DNA from: JALZHR01 sp036388635
Lineage (GTDB): Bacteria > Acidobacteriota > Blastocatellia > Pyrinomonadales > Pyrinomonadaceae
Length of the DNA stretch: 30,557 bases
Assembly (NCBI GenBank): GCA_036388635.1
Contig: DASVRL010000131.1
Coordinates: 1-30,557, forward strand
Direction: 5' to 3'
Shown here: positions 14,665 to 22,841 of the stretch, piece after piece
Numbering within the stretch: the first letter of the stretch is position 1
Layout: each line of letters opens with the position of its first letter
Program-made: the position numbers and the translations under genes
The notes under the pieces: generated by a model
What the model was told of the DNA's origin: nothing
Databases searched by the model: none
The model's input: only the letters and a program-made list of their open reading frames with translations

Positions 14665-17600
14665 ATGCAATGGTTAGCCGAAGTTTGTGTTCACCGTCCG
14701 GTTTTTGCCACGGTCATCGTTTTGCTTTTAACGGTCGTCGGCGGTTTTAGTTTTTTTACGCTCGGCGTCGACCGCTTTCCGAAAATTGATTTGCCGACCA
14801 TTTCGGTTTCGACTTCCAATCCGGGCGCGGCGCCCGAGCAGATGGAAACCGAGATAACCGACATCATTGAAGGCGCGGTCAATACCGTTCCCGGCATCGA
14901 GGAAATGCGCTCGAACTCGTCGCAGGGACGCTCGAACGTGACGCTCACGTTCAACCTCGATAAAGACCCCGACCAGGCTTATCAGGAAATCCAGCAAAAA
15001 TTGAGCGGCATTCTCAACCGCCTGCCGGAAACCGCTGACCCGCCGACCGTTCGCAAATCCGACCCGGATTCGCAGCCGGTTTTGATTTACACGGTCAGCG
15101 CGCCGCGCTCCATCGTCGAGCTGACGGATTTGGTGCAGAACCAAATCGTCGAGCGGATTGAAAACGCCGAGGGCGTCGGCGAAATCCAGATTTTCGGCGC
15201 GCGCGACCGCGAAATAAAAATTTATATTAATCCCGACCGCCTGCGCGCCTACAATCTTTCGGTGACGCAGGTCGTCAGCGCCGTGCGCGCGCAAAACACC
15301 GAATCGCCGGGCGGCTCGGTGCAGGAAGGCGCCCGCACGACGGCGCTCCGAACGCTCAGCAAAATTACTAAAGTCGAAGAGTTTAACGATATCGTCGTCA
15401 CGACGCGCAACGGTTACCCGATAAAAATCAAAGATGTCGGGCGCATCGAAGATGCGGGCGTCGACCCGACGACGGCGGCTTCGCTTAACAGCGTCCCGTC
15501 GGTTTCCGTCGCCATTCGCAAGCAATCCGGCTCGAACACCATCGCGCTTATCGCGGGCGTCAAAGAAAGAATGGCGGAGATTCAGCCGACGCTGCCGAAG
15601 GATTTGAACATCGCCATCACGCGCGACCAATCGGAATTTATCGAAAACTCGCTGCACGCCATCGAAGAACACTTGATTATCGGCGGGCTGCTGGCGGCGG
15701 CGGTCGTGTTCCTGTTTTTGTGGAACTTCCGCTCGACGCTGATTGCGGCGCTGGCGATTCCGACTTCGATTATCGCGTCTTTCGCCATCATCGCCGCGCT
15801 CGGCTATTCGCTCAATCAGATGACGATGCTCGCTCTGACCCTGATGGTCGGCATCGTGATTGACGACGCGATCGTCGTTTTGGAAAACATCTATCGCTTT
15901 GTCGAGGAAAAGGGAATGAATCCTTTTCAAGCCGCGATTGAGGGAACGCGTGAAATCGGTTTGCCCGTGCTGGCGACGACGCTTTCGCTTCTCGCCGTGT
16001 TTATTCCGGTCGGATTTATGACCGGCATCGTCGGGCGTTTTATGTCCTCGTTCGGTCTGACTTCGGCGGCGGCGATCGCCGTCAGCCTGATTGTTTCGTT
16101 TACCTTGACGCCGATGCTGGCGGCGCGCTGGATTAAGCCGCACAGGGAAAAAGATTTGGGCGAACAGCGCGATGCGGAATTGGCGCAGTCCGAGGAACAC
16201 GGCAGTCACGAAATCCTGCGCGGCGCGGAATCGAATACCGCATCTTTGGTCGAGCAGCGGAAAGACGAAACCGAAAAAGACAGCAAGGATTCCTGGTTTT
16301 ACAGCAAAGTCGAAGGCATTTATATGTGGCTGCTGAAGCTCTCGATGCGGCATCGCTGGGCGATAGTCGGGATTTGTATCCTGGTGGTCGTTTCGATTTA
16401 CCCGCTCTTTAAACTGGTCGGGATGGCTTTTCTGCCGGACGAAGACGAATCTGCTTTTCAGGTTTCCGTGCGCGGTCCGCAAGGGACGAGCCTCGCCGCC
16501 ACGCAAAGCATTCTCGACCGCATTTCGCGCGACATCCGGCAGCAGATTCCGGGCGTGCAGAACACGGTCGTGCTCGCCGGCGGTTTCGGCGGCGGCGGCG
16601 GCGGTTCGAGCAATGCGGGTTCGATTAACGTGGCTCTCGCGCCGGTCAGCGAACGTAAATTCTCGCAAGCCGATTTAATCAACCGGACGCGCGGATTAGT
16701 CAGAAGATACCAGTCGAAGGATTATCGCGTAAACGTTTCGGGCGCATCCTCAATCGGTTCGAGTCTCGGTTTGGGTCGCGGCGGTTCGGGCGTCGGTTTT
16801 TACATCGCCGGACCGGATATTCAAAAGCTGGACCAATACTCCGACCAACTGGTCGAAAAACTGCGCGCGGACGAAACCTTCCGCGACGCCGACCGTTCGC
16901 TCGAACTCGGCAGCCCGGAAATTCGAGTTTTAATCGACCGCGCCAAAGCGGCTGATTTGGGCGTCGAAGCCGGCGACGTGGCAACGGCGATAAATATTTT
17001 GTCTGCCGGGCAGCGCGTTTCCACATTTGCGGAAGGCTCAGACCAGTACGACGTCGTCGTGCAGGCTGACGAGGAATTTCGCCGCTCGCGCAATAATTTG
17101 CAGTATTTCACCGTCGCTTCGACCAACGGCGCGGGAACCGTCGGTTTGGAAAAGCTGGTGCGGCTCGAAGAAGGTTTAAGCCCGGCTTCGATTAATCGTC
17201 TGAATCGCCAGCGTCAGGTCACGATTTCCGCGAGCCTGCCGCCGAACGCTTCGGAATCGGACGCGCTGGCGAAACTTCAGCAGCACGCCGCGTCGCTGAA
17301 TATGCCGCAGGAATACCGCACCGGCGTCACCGGACAATCGCAGGAATTGCAGCGCGCCTACGACGCGTTTCTGCTGGCGTTTCTGCTTTCGTTCGTTTTT
17401 ATGTATCTGATTCTGGCGGCGCAGTTCGAATCGTTTATTCACCCGATTACGATTCTTTTAACCTTGCCGCTTTCGATTCCGTTTGCGCTCGTTTCGACGC
17501 TGATTGCCGGACAGACGCTGAATATTTTCTCGGCGCTCGGCATTCTGCTTCTTTTCGGCATCGTCAAGAAAAACGCGATTTTGCAGATTGACCACACGAA

Positions 17601-18024
17601 CGGCTTGCGCGCGAAAGGAATGAACCGTTACGACGCGATTATCCAGGCAAATAAAGACCGCCTGCGTCCGATTCTGATGACGACCATCGCGCTGGTCGCC
17701 GGTATGATTCCGCTCATTCTGGGCAGCGGCGCGGGCGCGGCGACCAATCGCTCGATCGGAATTCTGGTCGTCGGCGGTCAGAGCTTATGTCTGCTTTTGA
17801 CGCTTTTGGCAGTTCCGGTTTTCTACTCGCTGTTTGACGACGCTCAGGAATCGACCGTCTGGCAGCGCGCGCGCAACCGATTTAGCGGCTTGACGGCGGC
17901 GTATGTGCGCCCGGTTTATGACCGCTTCGCGGGCGCGGTTTCGGGCGCGTTCAGACGCCGGAAAGATGCGACCGTGACCGATAAAACTCCACGAAAAAGG
18001 GAAGATTTCGCCGATGGCGCATAG
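14665..18024 (+). CDS. RND efflux transporter permease, HAE1 type
   Basis: This is the proton-driven inner-membrane pump of the tripartite system. The 1119-residue protein shows the AcrB layout: an N-terminal helix (RPVFATVIVLLLTVVGGFSFF), a porter domain, helices 2-6, a second helix-porter-helices repeat, and a short tail. The TM4 motif GIVIDDAIVVLEN, with the paired Asp at about 400-401, is the HAE1 (hydrophobe/amphiphile) form and not the DFGxxxDGA form of heavy-metal pumps. TM10 has GIVKKNAILQIDH with the proton-relay Lys. The central cytoplasmic loop is unusually long and charged (about residues 493-545, near 16140-16300). Substrates cannot be read from the sequence; drugs, lipids or envelope by-products fit the type. 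It is 12 bp after the adaptor and 16 bp before TolC. Confidence 0.96.
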   Translation: MQWLAEVCVHRPVFATVIVLLLTVVGGFSFFTLGVDRFPKIDLPTISVSTSNPGAAPEQMETEITDIIEGAVNTVPGIEEMRSNSSQGRSNVTLTFNLDKDPDQAYQEIQQKLSGILNRLPETADPPTVRKSDPDSQPVLIYTVSAPRSIVELTDLVQNQIVERIENAEGVGEIQIFGARDREIKIYINPDRLRAYNLSVTQVVSAVRAQNTESPGGSVQEGARTTALRTLSKITKVEEFNDIVVTTRNGYPIKIKDVGRIEDAGVDPTTAASLNSVPSVSVAIRKQSGSNTIALIAGVKERMAEIQPTLPKDLNIAITRDQSEFIENSLHAIEEHLIIGGLLAAAVVFLFLWNFRSTLIAALAIPTSIIASFAIIAALGYSLNQMTMLALTLMVGIVIDDAIVVLENIYRFVEEKGMNPFQAAIEGTREIGLPVLATTLSLLAVFIPVGFMTGIVGRFMSSFGLTSAAAIAVSLIVSFTLTPMLAARWIKPHREKDLGEQRDAELAQSEEHGSHEILRGAESNTASLVEQRKDETEKDSKDSWFYSKVEGIYMWLLKLSMRHRWAIVGICILVVVSIYPLFKLVGMAFLPDEDESAFQVSVRGPQGTSLAATQSILDRISRDIRQQIPGVQNTVVLAGGFGGGGGGSSNAGSINVALAPVSERKFSQADLINRTRGLVRRYQSKDYRVNVSGASSIGSSLGLGRGGSGVGFYIAGPDIQKLDQYSDQLVEKLRADETFRDADRSLELGSPEIRVLIDRAKAADLGVEAGDVATAINILSAGQRVSTFAEGSDQYDVVVQADEEFRRSRNNLQYFTVASTNGAGTVGLEKLVRLEEGLSPASINRLNRQRQVTISASLPPNASESDALAKLQQHAASLNMPQEYRTGVTGQSQELQRAYDAFLLAFLLSFVFMYLILAAQFESFIHPITILLTLPLSIPFALVSTLIAGQTLNIFSALGILLLFGIVKKNAILQIDHTNGLRAKGMNRYDAIIQANKDRLRPILMTTIALVAGMIPLILGSGAGAATNRSIGILVVGGQSLCLLLTLLAVPVFYSLFDDAQESTVWQRARNRFSGLTAAYVRPVYDRFAGAVSGAFRRRKDATVTDKTPRKREDFADGA

Positions 18025-18040
18025 GTGAAAAGATTTAGTT

Positions 18041-19999
18041 ATGAGTATTCGTTTTCATAAATTCAGATTTTTATTCAAAAGCTCGGCTTTAGTGATTTTG
18101 TGGCTCGCTTTGATGACGGTCGTCTCGCCGGTAAAGGCGCAAAATACGCAGCCGCAAACGCTGCCTCAGCCTCAGCCGCCGAGCCGCCCGCCGGTCACGA
18201 CGGCAACGCCGCCACCTCCGCAGAACACGACGCCCGAGCAGCAGCGAAACAATCAGCCGCCGCAGAATACGTCGCCGCAGACGCCGATACAAACGCCCGG
18301 ACAAAACGTCGGCGATTCGAACACCGTGCCGCCGACCGATTTGCCGACCGAGCCGCCGCCGGTAGCGCCGAATTTCGAAGCGCCGCTGCGACCTCTGCCT
18401 TCGGCGGAGCGCGTCGGCGTCGACGTGATGAACCAGCTTCCGCTGACGCTTGACGAAGCCATCCGGCTCGCGCTGCAAAACAATAACGACGTGGACAGCT
18501 CGCGCATCGACGTGCAGATTGCCGAATTTAATCTGCGCGCGGCGCGCGGCGTTTACGACCCGCTTCTGGCGGGCGAAAGCTATTACGAGCGGCGCACGAC
18601 GCCGACGGCTTCGACCATCGGCGGCGCCGGTTCGAGCGGCTCGATTACGCAAAGCAGTTTTGCGACGAATTTGGGCGCGACCGGGTTAGTTCCGTTTGCG
18701 GGCGGTTCATACAGCGCGGATTTCAACACTTCGCGGACGACCAGCAACAACCAGAACGCGTTGCTCAACCCGCAGTTTCCGAGCTCTTTCAGCCTGACTT
18801 ATACGCAGCCGCTGTGGCGCGGGCTGCGGTTCGACATCAATCGCCGCAATATCGAAATCGCCAAGAAAAATCTGTCTTTGTCGGATTCGCAGTTTCGCCA
18901 GCGCGTGATTGAAGTCGTCAATCAGGTCGAGCAGGCGTATTGGGATTTGGTTTACTCGCTCAGAAATTTGCAGGTGCAGATTGACGCGGTCAAACAGGCG
19001 CGGACGCAATTGGAAAGCAACCAGCGTCTGGTCGCCAAAGGCGTTCTCGCGCCGATTGAGATTATCGCCTCGAACACGCAGATTACGACATTCGAACAAG
19101 GCGTTTACACGGCGCAGCAGGACGTGACGCGGGCGGAAAACACGCTGAAAACTTTGATGTTGAAGGAAAGAACTTCCGACATCTGGATTCGTTCCTTAAC
19201 GCCGGTAACGCCGGTCGAAATCGAAGCGCCGCGCGTTCCGCTGGAGGCGGCGGTCGGCGACGCGATTCGCAATCGCCTGGAATTACAGCAACTTCAAACC
19301 AACGCGGAAATCAACCAAATCAATACGCGCTTTTACCGCGACCAGACCAAGCCGCAGGTTGATTTAATCGCCAACTACACGGCGAACGGCTTGGCGGGAA
19401 CGGCGAATGAAATCACGCGCGAGTCCGGCACGATTAATCCCGATTTGCTGGCGCGCATCAACCAGCTTTCCGCAGGTCAGGGCTTGCCGCCGCTCGTCAT
19501 TCCGCCGACTACGACGACGACTTCGCCGCCGTCCAGTCTGGTCGGCGGTCAGTTCAGCTCGATTACCGATTTGCTGACGGCGCGCTATCCGACTTATCGC
19601 GTTGGCGTCAGGGTTTCGCTGCCGTTCGGAAACCGCGTCGCCGAAGCCGAGCTCGGACGTTCGCTGGCGGAAGGAAATCGTCTTCAGAATCAGCGCTTGC
19701 AGCAGGAACAGCTTATCGAAGCCGAGGTGCGCAACGCTTTGCAGGCTTTGCGTTCCGCCGAAGCGCGTCTCGCCTCCGCCGCTTCCGCCCGCGGTTCCGC
19801 CGAGCAGCTTTACGAAAGCGAGCAGCGACAGTTTCGCGCCGGAACGACCACCGTCTTTCTGGTTTTGCAGCGGCAAAATGAATTAATCGCCGCGCGCGGC
19901 AGGGAATTGCAGGCGCAAACCGATTTAAACAAAGCGGTTGCCGCTTTCCAGCGCGCGACCGGAACGACGCTGACGGTTAATAACATCGACGTGAAATAA
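18041..19999 (+). CDS. TolC family outer-membrane efflux protein
   Basis: This is the outer-membrane channel of the pump. The 652-residue protein has a signal peptide (about 1-33, ending near VKAQN) and then a long Pro/Gln/Asn-rich linker (about 34-118, PQTLPQPQPPSRPPVTT and similar). Two OEP repeats of alpha-helical hairpins follow, opened by LTLDEAIRLALQNNNDVDSSRIDVQIAEFNLRAARG-type helix starts and ended by LQAQTDLNKAVAAFQRATG. TolC proteins usually have 430-500 residues; the excess here is mostly the Pro-rich linker and a Thr/Pro-rich loop (IPPTTTTTSPPSS, about 487-499) with the neighbouring insertion. The stop codon is part of a 22-bp hairpin shared with the convergent DUF2585 gene. Confidence 0.93.
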   Translation: MSIRFHKFRFLFKSSALVILWLALMTVVSPVKAQNTQPQTLPQPQPPSRPPVTTATPPPPQNTTPEQQRNNQPPQNTSPQTPIQTPGQNVGDSNTVPPTDLPTEPPPVAPNFEAPLRPLPSAERVGVDVMNQLPLTLDEAIRLALQNNNDVDSSRIDVQIAEFNLRAARGVYDPLLAGESYYERRTTPTASTIGGAGSSGSITQSSFATNLGATGLVPFAGGSYSADFNTSRTTSNNQNALLNPQFPSSFSLTYTQPLWRGLRFDINRRNIEIAKKNLSLSDSQFRQRVIEVVNQVEQAYWDLVYSLRNLQVQIDAVKQARTQLESNQRLVAKGVLAPIEIIASNTQITTFEQGVYTAQQDVTRAENTLKTLMLKERTSDIWIRSLTPVTPVEIEAPRVPLEAAVGDAIRNRLELQQLQTNAEINQINTRFYRDQTKPQVDLIANYTANGLAGTANEITRESGTINPDLLARINQLSAGQGLPPLVIPPTTTTTSPPSSLVGGQFSSITDLLTARYPTYRVGVRVSLPFGNRVAEAELGRSLAEGNRLQNQRLQQEQLIEAEVRNALQALRSAEARLASAASARGSAEQLYESEQRQFRAGTTTVFLVLQRQNELIAARGRELQAQTDLNKAVAAFQRATGTTLTVNNIDVK

Positions 20000-20056
20000 A
20001 CTGATAGTTGATAACTGATAGTAAAAGAACAAACTATCAGTTATCAACTATCGGTT
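19999..20056. terminator. Long flush hairpin between convergent TolC and DUF2585 genes
   Basis: GATAGTTGATAACTGATAG (20003-20021) is the exact reverse complement of CTATCAGTTATCAACTATC (20034-20052), 19 bp. Pairing extends three further positions to 19999 and 20056 with one G-U, and the loop is 12 bases. It fills the space between the two stop codons (19997-19999 and 20058-20060). The sequence belongs to the same heptamer family as 3700-3763. It probably ends both transcripts. Confidence 0.8.
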
Positions 20057-20057
20057 A

Positions 20058-20669
20058 TTAAAGGTTCATCTGCCACGTTTTCACCGCTTCGATCGGGTAA
20101 ACGAGCATCACGATATTCAGCAGAAGGCTATCGTGAATCCAGAAAAGCAGAATTAATTCCGTAATTATAAAAAACGCGAGCGACCACCAGAGCTTAATCT
20201 TTTGCGCTATCAGAAAGCCGATCGTGCAGCTTAAAACGTCGCCGAGCGAATTGGCGATTGAATCGCCGAAATAATCGAGCGAAATCGTCACCGCGCGATA
20301 ACGCTCGATGACCATATTCGTGTTTTCCAAAACTTCCCACGAACATTCGACCAGAATCGCTAAAAACAAACGCCAGACAAGCGGCATCCGGCGGAAAATG
20401 AGCGTCGCTATCCAGAAATACAAAACGCCGTGCAGAATGTGCGTCAAAGTGTAAGGGTCAAACAAATGCTGCGAATTGTGACGGCTCAAAACCGCGCCTG
20501 ACCAGAGCGTGTAAGCGTCGTTCCTGCACCACCAGACTCTGCCCTGATAAAAAAGCTGGAAAACCATCACGACGACCGCGCCCGACATCAACAGCCACGG
20601 CAGATAATCTCCGGCGGAATTGAACGAAAATAAACTGTCAGGTTTATTTTCCGTTTTTTTTGGTGACAT
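20058..20669 (-). CDS. DUF2585 (UPF0314-like) membrane protein
   Basis: This 203-residue inner-membrane protein has five or six predicted helices. Conserved stretches of the DUF2585 family are visible: SQHLFDPYTLTHILHGVLYFW (about 66-86), ILVECSWEVLENTNMVIERYR (about 105-125) and ISLDYFGDSIANSLGDVLSCTIGF (about 130-153). No activity is known for the family. The ATG has a strong AAAGGAGAG ribosome site. It is transcribed alone, convergent with the efflux operon. Its own promoter should lie within the 620-bp gap to its right; no clear boxes were found. Confidence 0.8.
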   Translation of the reverse strand: MSPKKTENKPDSLFSFNSAGDYLPWLLMSGAVVVMVFQLFYQGRVWWCRNDAYTLWSGAVLSRHNSQHLFDPYTLTHILHGVLYFWIATLIFRRMPLVWRLFLAILVECSWEVLENTNMVIERYRAVTISLDYFGDSIANSLGDVLSCTIGFLIAQKIKLWWSLAFFIITELILLFWIHDSLLLNIVMLVYPIEAVKTWQMNL

Positions 20670-20773
20670 TGTTCTCTCCTTTCTAAGATTTATACGAGTT
20701 ATCCCGCTCTTTTTTGCGCTTTCATCTGGTATGTGAATTTTTCGGAGAAAAGATAACGCTGTTTTTCAGAAGA

Positions 20774-20790
20774 AAAATATCAGATATTTT
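20774..20790. promoter_or_regulatory. Perfect 17-bp AT palindrome, possible operator
   Basis: AAAATATC-A-GATATTTT is a perfect dyad with one central base, about 105 bp upstream of the DUF2585 start codon and about 500 bp before the SnoaL-MRJP gene. It may be a regulator site for the former; no regulator gene is adjacent. Confidence 0.35.
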
Positions 20791-21121
20791 CGGAAAGTCG
20801 AATGGAAATCTTCAACGCAAGGATTTTCGTTCGATTCGTGCAAAAAGGCAAGTTTTTATGAAAAAAAGGGCAGAAACTCGCATTCCCGCACGAAGAAAAC
20901 GCCGGATGCCGGCGTCAGAGTAATCGACGGCTGCGCCGAGTTTGCTAAATGCGGAAAGCATATGAATCGGTCATATATTTTTGTCGCCGCTGCCCATACT
21001 GATTTTGAAATGGTTCGCAAAGGCTATCTCGATTCAGTTCGCACATCGCGCGAAACGATAAAAACCGCTAATAATTTTTCTTTGAATTTTTTTATAAAAA
21101 GAGTAAAATCTAGACTTTCTT

Positions 21122-21150
21122 TTTACGTGGAAACGTTTTTTCAATATAAT
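21122..21150 (+). promoter_or_regulatory. Sigma70-like promoter of the SnoaL-MRJP gene
   Basis: TTTACG (21122-21127) and a perfect TATAAT (21145-21150) are 17 bases apart. The transcript would have a leader of about 135 bases, beginning next to a tiny frame MKKSL (21157-21174). Confidence 0.5.
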
Positions 21151-21277
21151 GCCGGGATGAAAAAATCTCTTTGAGATAAGACGCAAACCAGCTTGCCGGT
21201 AAACCGTTTACAATCGTTCCGGCTTCGGAAGCATAAATATTTCCTTATATCAACGATTTTGTTTTCATCAGCAAATC

Positions 21278-21283
21278 AGGAGG
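21278..21283 (+). promoter_or_regulatory. Strong ribosome site fixing a GTG start
   Basis: AGGAGG lies nine bases before the GTG at 21293 and decides that start over later ATG codons. It is the most canonical ribosome site in the window, unlike the weak sites of most neighbours. Confidence 0.75.
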
Positions 21284-21292
21284 ACATTTACC

Positions 21293-22702
21293 GTGAGTAC
21301 TCAGGAATTGGACAAAGAAACGTATCGCAGCATCATCGAGACCTACTTCCGGGCTTTCGGGACCGGCGATTTTTCCCAAGTGCAGTTTTCTTCGCAAATT
21401 CAATTTCTCAGCCCAATCAGCGGCATCACCATGAATGGGCGTGAGGAGGTTGTAAAATTCGTGACCGGTGTTTCGACGCGTGTTTCATCGGTGAACATAC
21501 TTTCGACCGCCGTCGACTTTCCGACCGCGAGCGGCGTGTGGCAGATGACGACTACAAAGGGCGTTCAATATACGCTGCACAACTTCTTTCGGCTCGACGG
21601 CGAAGGAATTGCCTATATCTGGCCTATGTTCGATCCCAAGGCGGTCATGAATGACCCTCCGGGCTTGCTTCAATGGCTGAGGGGCGAAGGCTATTACGAC
21701 GTCGCCGCACACACGCCGAAACAAATCGCAGGCGTCACTATATCAAAGACCGGCCGCATCTTCGTTAATTTTCCCAGGTGGGTCGACGAGCCTACGCCGT
21801 CGGTCGCGGAGGTCGCCGCGGACGGCTCGCTCGTGCCGTATCCGAATGAGTCCATCAACGTCTGGGACAAAACACCGGGAGAATCCGCCCGAGACCATTT
21901 CGTCTGTGTGCAAAGCGTCGTCGTCGATGAGGAGGATGCGCTCTGGATTCTGGACCCGGCATCTCCCGGCTTTCAAGCCGTCGTCCCAGGCGGCCCGAAG
22001 CTGCTCAAAGTGAATCTTACGACAAACGAGATTGAGCGCGTCTATCACTTTGATAACGAGAGCGCGCCGACGAAGTCATATCTGAACGACGTTCGTTTCG
22101 CGCATGGTTTTGCCTTTATGAGCGATTCCGGTCTCGGCTCTATTGTCGTCCTGAACCTTACGACCGGCGCGGCGCGGCGCCTGCTCGAAAATCACGCCTC
22201 TACCAAGGCGGAGCCGGACGTCGAACCGGTGATAGGCGGTCGCCCGTGGAAGTTTGCCGATAACACGACGCCTCAGGTTCACTCCGACGGAATTGCCATC
22301 GACCCGGCGCGCGAGTACGTGTATTATAAGGCGCTCGTCGGCCGGACGCTCTACCGCGTGCCGATCACCGCGCTGCTGGATGAGTCGCTGTCGTCCGAGG
22401 CGCTCGGAAATCTCGTCGAGCGCGTGGCGGTGACGGAGCCGACGGACGGACTTGAGTTTGACGCGCAAGGAAATCTCTACCTGACCTCGCTCGAATGGAA
22501 TGCGATAAAGGTGCTGCGCCCGGACGGGCGGATTGAGGTCTTTGCCAGGGCAGTCGATTTTCTGTGGCCCGACACCATCACGATGAGCCACGATGGTGAT
22601 TTGCTCTTCTCAGCGTCGCAGTTTCATTTAATGCCGGCTTTCAATGGTGATGCAGACAAGCGGACGCCGCCGTATAAAGTTTTTCGGCTGAAACTTACCT
22701 GA
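21293..22702 (+). CDS. SnoaL-like domain fused to a major royal jelly protein (MRJP/yellow) domain
   Basis: The 469-residue protein has two parts. Residues 1-115 form a SnoaL/NTF2-like cone domain (YRSIIETYFRAFGTGDFSQV, then FLSPISGITMNGREEVVKFV), a fold used for small hydrophobic ligands. Residues 125-469 form a six-bladed MRJP/yellow-type propeller (VTISKTGRIFVNFPRW, VVVDEEDALWILDPASPG, YLNDVRFAHGFAFMSDSG, SDGIAIDPAREYVYYKAL, TDGLEFDAQGNLYLT). Bacterial MRJP proteins are often annotated as L-dopachrome tautomerase-related, with no proven activity. There is no signal peptide, so it is cytoplasmic. Codon use differs from the neighbours: GAG outnumbers GAA by more than two to one by eye, where neighbours prefer GAA. 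The ribosome site is also unusually strong. Both fit horizontal transfer. It stands alone between two large gaps. Confidence 0.8.
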   Translation: MSTQELDKETYRSIIETYFRAFGTGDFSQVQFSSQIQFLSPISGITMNGREEVVKFVTGVSTRVSSVNILSTAVDFPTASGVWQMTTTKGVQYTLHNFFRLDGEGIAYIWPMFDPKAVMNDPPGLLQWLRGEGYYDVAAHTPKQIAGVTISKTGRIFVNFPRWVDEPTPSVAEVAADGSLVPYPNESINVWDKTPGESARDHFVCVQSVVVDEEDALWILDPASPGFQAVVPGGPKLLKVNLTTNEIERVYHFDNESAPTKSYLNDVRFAHGFAFMSDSGLGSIVVLNLTTGAARRLLENHASTKAEPDVEPVIGGRPWKFADNTTPQVHSDGIAIDPAREYVYYKALVGRTLYRVPITALLDESLSSEALGNLVERVAVTEPTDGLEFDAQGNLYLTSLEWNAIKVLRPDGRIEVFARAVDFLWPDTITMSHDGDLLFSASQFHLMPAFNGDADKRTPPYKVFRLKLT

Positions 22703-22841
22703 TCGGTCTAAGGTAAAATGCTTTGTTTCTGCAAGCTCAAAATCAAGAGTTAACTTGCGCGGCGTTCAATTGTTGCTGAATCAAATACAACTGTCTCTAT
22801 CTGAGCGGCAATTGAATGTTTGGCTGGGCGGAACGATATTT

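Larger units (their letters stand above)
20670..21292. other. Gene-poor AT-rich gap between DUF2585 and the SnoaL-MRJP gene
   Basis: No convincing gene is present. Two short open frames (20714-20923, 20962-21174) are basic or low in complexity, lack ribosome sites and look like no family I know. The gap holds an AT palindrome (20774-20790) and a small GC hairpin ACGCCGG-ATG-CCGGCGT (20899-20915). It also holds a sigma70-like promoter (21122-21150) with a five-codon frame MKKSL (21157-21174) in the leader, and the AGGAGG of the downstream gene. Composition swings from AT-rich to a GC island near 20890-20960. Confidence 0.6.

Noticed and set aside
14728..16668. 646-residue open frame antisense to the RND pump
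   Set aside because: Its Arg/Asp-rich composition is the usual mirror of a GC-rich coding strand, and the plus strand encodes a clear AcrB-type pump.
14665..18024. Heavy-metal (HME/CnrA/CzcA) pump, as the operon layout might suggest
   Set aside because: The TM4 motif is GIVIDDAIVVLEN, the HAE1 form, and the metal-pump DFGxxxDGA pattern is absent.
20899..20915. Terminator hairpin ACGCCGG-ATG-CCGGCGT
   Set aside because: No T-run follows on either strand and no gene ends nearby; more likely a dispersed palindrome.
20714..21174. Two short open frames in the gap before the SnoaL-MRJP gene
   Set aside because: No ribosome sites, odd basic composition, no recognisable domain.
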